Source: Aggregatilinea lenta (GTDB lineage: Bacteria; Chloroflexota; Anaerolineae; Aggregatilineales; Aggregatilineaceae). From it: DNA of 64,000 bases. The DNA lies in contig NZ_BFCB01000001.1 in assembly GCF_003569045.1 (NCBI RefSeq), forward strand, positions 1-64,000, read 5' to 3'. The notes below the pieces were generated by a model. The model worked only from the letters and a program-made list of their open reading frames with translations, ran no database searches and was not told where the DNA came from. Positions 62,678-64,000 of the stretch are shown piece after piece. How positions within the stretch are numbered: position 1 is the first letter of the stretch; each line of letters opens with the position of its first letter. The translations under genes were made by a program, and so were the position numbers.

Positions 62678-64000
62678 GGGCCGCGTCCTCCTGGGGCGCC
62701 AGCACTTCTTCACCCGGCTCGTCCGGGGCGACATCGCCGCCGGTCATGGCCGCCAGCCAGCGCTCGAAGCGCGCCACCCGCTCTTTGGGGCGCGGCAGCG
62801 CCAGTGGACGTCCGCGCGCGTCGAAGATGATGCCCGCCGCGCCCGCCACCACGTGCAGCTTGAGCCGCCGCTTGCCGTTGATCGACAGGCCGCGCCGCAG
62901 CTTGATCGACACATTGCAGACCATGCCGGGCGACACGGGAGCCATCCAGATCTCGCCGCCGCGCACGGTGTGCGTGATCGTCCGGCCCGACGCCGGGCGG
63001 ATCTGCACGGTCATCGCGCTCTGGCCGTTCCGCGCCGCGCCCAGCGGACTGAACGCCGTCGCCAGCGGCAGCAGCGCGTCGCCGTCCAGCATCTGCACGG
63101 TGATGATCGGCTTGAGATAGGCCGCCACACCCAGACCGGACAGCAGGTTGTACGGGTCCAGCCGCAGCTCGGTGATACCCACCGGCTGGAGCGCGTCCAG
63201 CAGCAACATGGCCGACACGCCGGGATGCTGCGCGTCGGTCAGCACCGCACCCGCCGCGATCACCGGGCTAAACGCGGGCGGCAGGTCGCCGCGTCCCAGG
63301 CCCCACTCGGCGCGCGACCCGCGCACCATGCGCCGCACGATCTCGCGCGCGACCGCCTGCTCGATCATCAGATCGCGCGGGCTGCCGGGCACGGTCGCCG
63401 GGCGCAGCGCCTTGTTATGCGCGTAATCCCACAGCTCGTCGTCGGTCACGTCCGGCGGCAGCCACTTACGCAGCGTGTCGAGCTTGAGCGTGTCGAGGGT
63501 ATCAACGAGGCTGTGGCCGATGCCCAGCCCGGTATGGACCGAAAAGCGTGTCTCTTTGTGCACGCCCGCGACGAGCGCGCTGTTGGTGCTGCCAATGTCC
63601 ACCACCAGCGGGCCAACACCGCGCCGGGGCAGCTCCGTGAGGTAGCGCACCGCGCTGATCGTGCCCTGCACCGTCGGCACGATGCCGATTGGGCTATAGC
63701 GCGCGACCTCGGCAAAGCCGCCGGGCTGGTGGCTGCGGAAATCGTCGTAGGCCAGGGACAGTTCGATCTGCGCGGGGAACACCTGCTCCTCGCGCATGTC
63801 AGGGCGCACGTTAGGCGCGTAGAACATCGCCGCGCGCGTCGAGAGCAGGCGTTTGATCTGCGGGCGCAGCGCGCGGTTGCCCGCGTACAGCACGCTCGGC
63901 GGCTGGCCGCGCATCGCCATCAGCGCGTCACGTACGGTCCCGGCCATGTCGAGCACGAGCGATTCCGTGCCCTCGTCGGTGCCGCCCGCGATCAGGATCA
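62661..64000 (-). CDS. MutL-like (glutamate mutase L) ASKHA protein, 5' end outside window
   Basis: At least 446 residues lie in the window; the start is beyond base 64000. The sequence matches the glutamate mutase L family, ASKHA ATPases related to actin and Hsp70. Visible are AGGTDEGTESLVLDMAG at the truncated N-terminal side and the phosphate loop VVDIGSTNSALVAGV, then LGIGHSLVDTLD, AAGAVLTDAQHPG and a C-terminal domain of small strands (WMAPVSPGMVCNVSIKLRRG). In B12-dependent mutase systems MutL may act as a chaperone or reactivase, but no mutase subunit is present in this window. Here it is coupled to a lipoyl-like protein and followed by the LPTTG surface protein, so a different role is plausible. 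Confidence 0.85.
   Translation of the reverse strand, partial: ILIAGGTDEGTESLVLDMAGTVRDALMAMRGQPPSVLYAGNRALRPQIKRLLSTRAAMFYAPNVRPDMREEQVFPAQIELSLAYDDFRSHQPGGFAEVARYSPIGIVPTVQGTISAVRYLTELPRRGVGPLVVDIGSTNSALVAGVHKETRFSVHTGLGIGHSLVDTLDTLKLDTLRKWLPPDVTDDELWDYAHNKALRPATVPGSPRDLMIEQAVAREIVRRMVRGSRAEWGLGRGDLPPAFSPVIAAGAVLTDAQHPGVSAMLLLDALQPVGITELRLDPYNLLSGLGVAAYLKPIITVQMLDGDALLPLATAFSPLGAARNGQSAMTVQIRPASGRTITHTVRGGEIWMAPVSPGMVCNVSIKLRRGLSINGKRRLKLHVVAGAAGIIFDARGRPLALPRPKERVARFERWLAAMTGGDVAPDEPGEEVLAPQEDAAHAVLS

Overview
This is a G+C-rich bacterial window with no rRNA, tRNA, phage, insertion-sequence or CRISPR signal. The mix of genes suggests a heterotrophic Chloroflexota (Anaerolineae-like) genome. 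It has CUT2-type sugar ABC transporters, very large multi-GAF histidine kinases, secreted WD40/TolB-like propellers, a MutL-like ASKHA protein next to a lipoyl-like protein, and dispersed short palindromic repeats. That placement is an inference from gene content; no taxonomic marker gene is present.

Layout. 0.2-1.1 kb: a P19-family metal-binding protein and a KTSC-domain protein, closed by a clear intrinsic terminator. 1.2-9.6 kb: a sugar-import locus in which every component is doubled. It has two RbsA-type ATPases, two permeases (the first fused to a GAF domain and a C-terminal helix-turn-helix-like region) and one binding protein carrying two almost identical sugar-binding domains in tandem. 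9.9-13.7 kb (minus): araB-araD-araA for L-arabinose. 14.0-16.5 kb (minus): an FGGY kinase and a class II aldolase. These appear to share a LacI-type operator with the lacI-like gene at 18.1 kb. A PadR regulator and its membrane partner lie between them. 19.3-21.7 kb: secreted WD40 and SH3-like proteins. 22.0-25.6 kb: a receiver/GAF/PAS hybrid kinase.

25.7-34.5 kb: PRC-barrel protein, KDPG-type aldolase, GT39-like glycosyltransferase, BON protein, SDR, secreted Cu/Zn superoxide dismutase with a repeat tail, and a UMF1/Atg22-like transporter with an inserted extracytoplasmic domain. 34.9-39.3 kb: a protease-less five-PDZ secreted protein next to an OmpR/histidine-kinase pair. 39.7-41.3 kb: dhaK-dhaL. 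41.5-44.2 kb: a tight four-gene operon (MFS, YkvA-like, histidine phosphatase, metallophosphoesterase). 44.5-49.3 kb: hydrolase, TolB-like propeller, RidA and DUF1697 (lower G+C), GerMN lipoprotein. 49.4-51.5 kb: PspA/IM30-like protein with a coiled-coil membrane partner and a GNAT enzyme. 51.7-59.5 kb: a P-loop ATPase with an OmpR-type winged helix, a 1704-residue six-GAF kinase and an overlapping receiver-kinase. 59.8-64.0 kb: a bitopic LPTTG-bearing surface protein, a lipoyl-like protein and a MutL-like ATPase cut by the window end.

How it fits together. The left half is pentose/ketose import and catabolism under LacI control. The right half is envelope biology and environmental sensing. 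The strongest candidates for new biology are the permease-GAF-HTH fusion with its doubled binding protein, the MutL/lipoyl/LPTTG cluster, the ATPase-wHTH/giant-kinase/receiver-kinase module, and the transporter with a jelly-roll-like insert.
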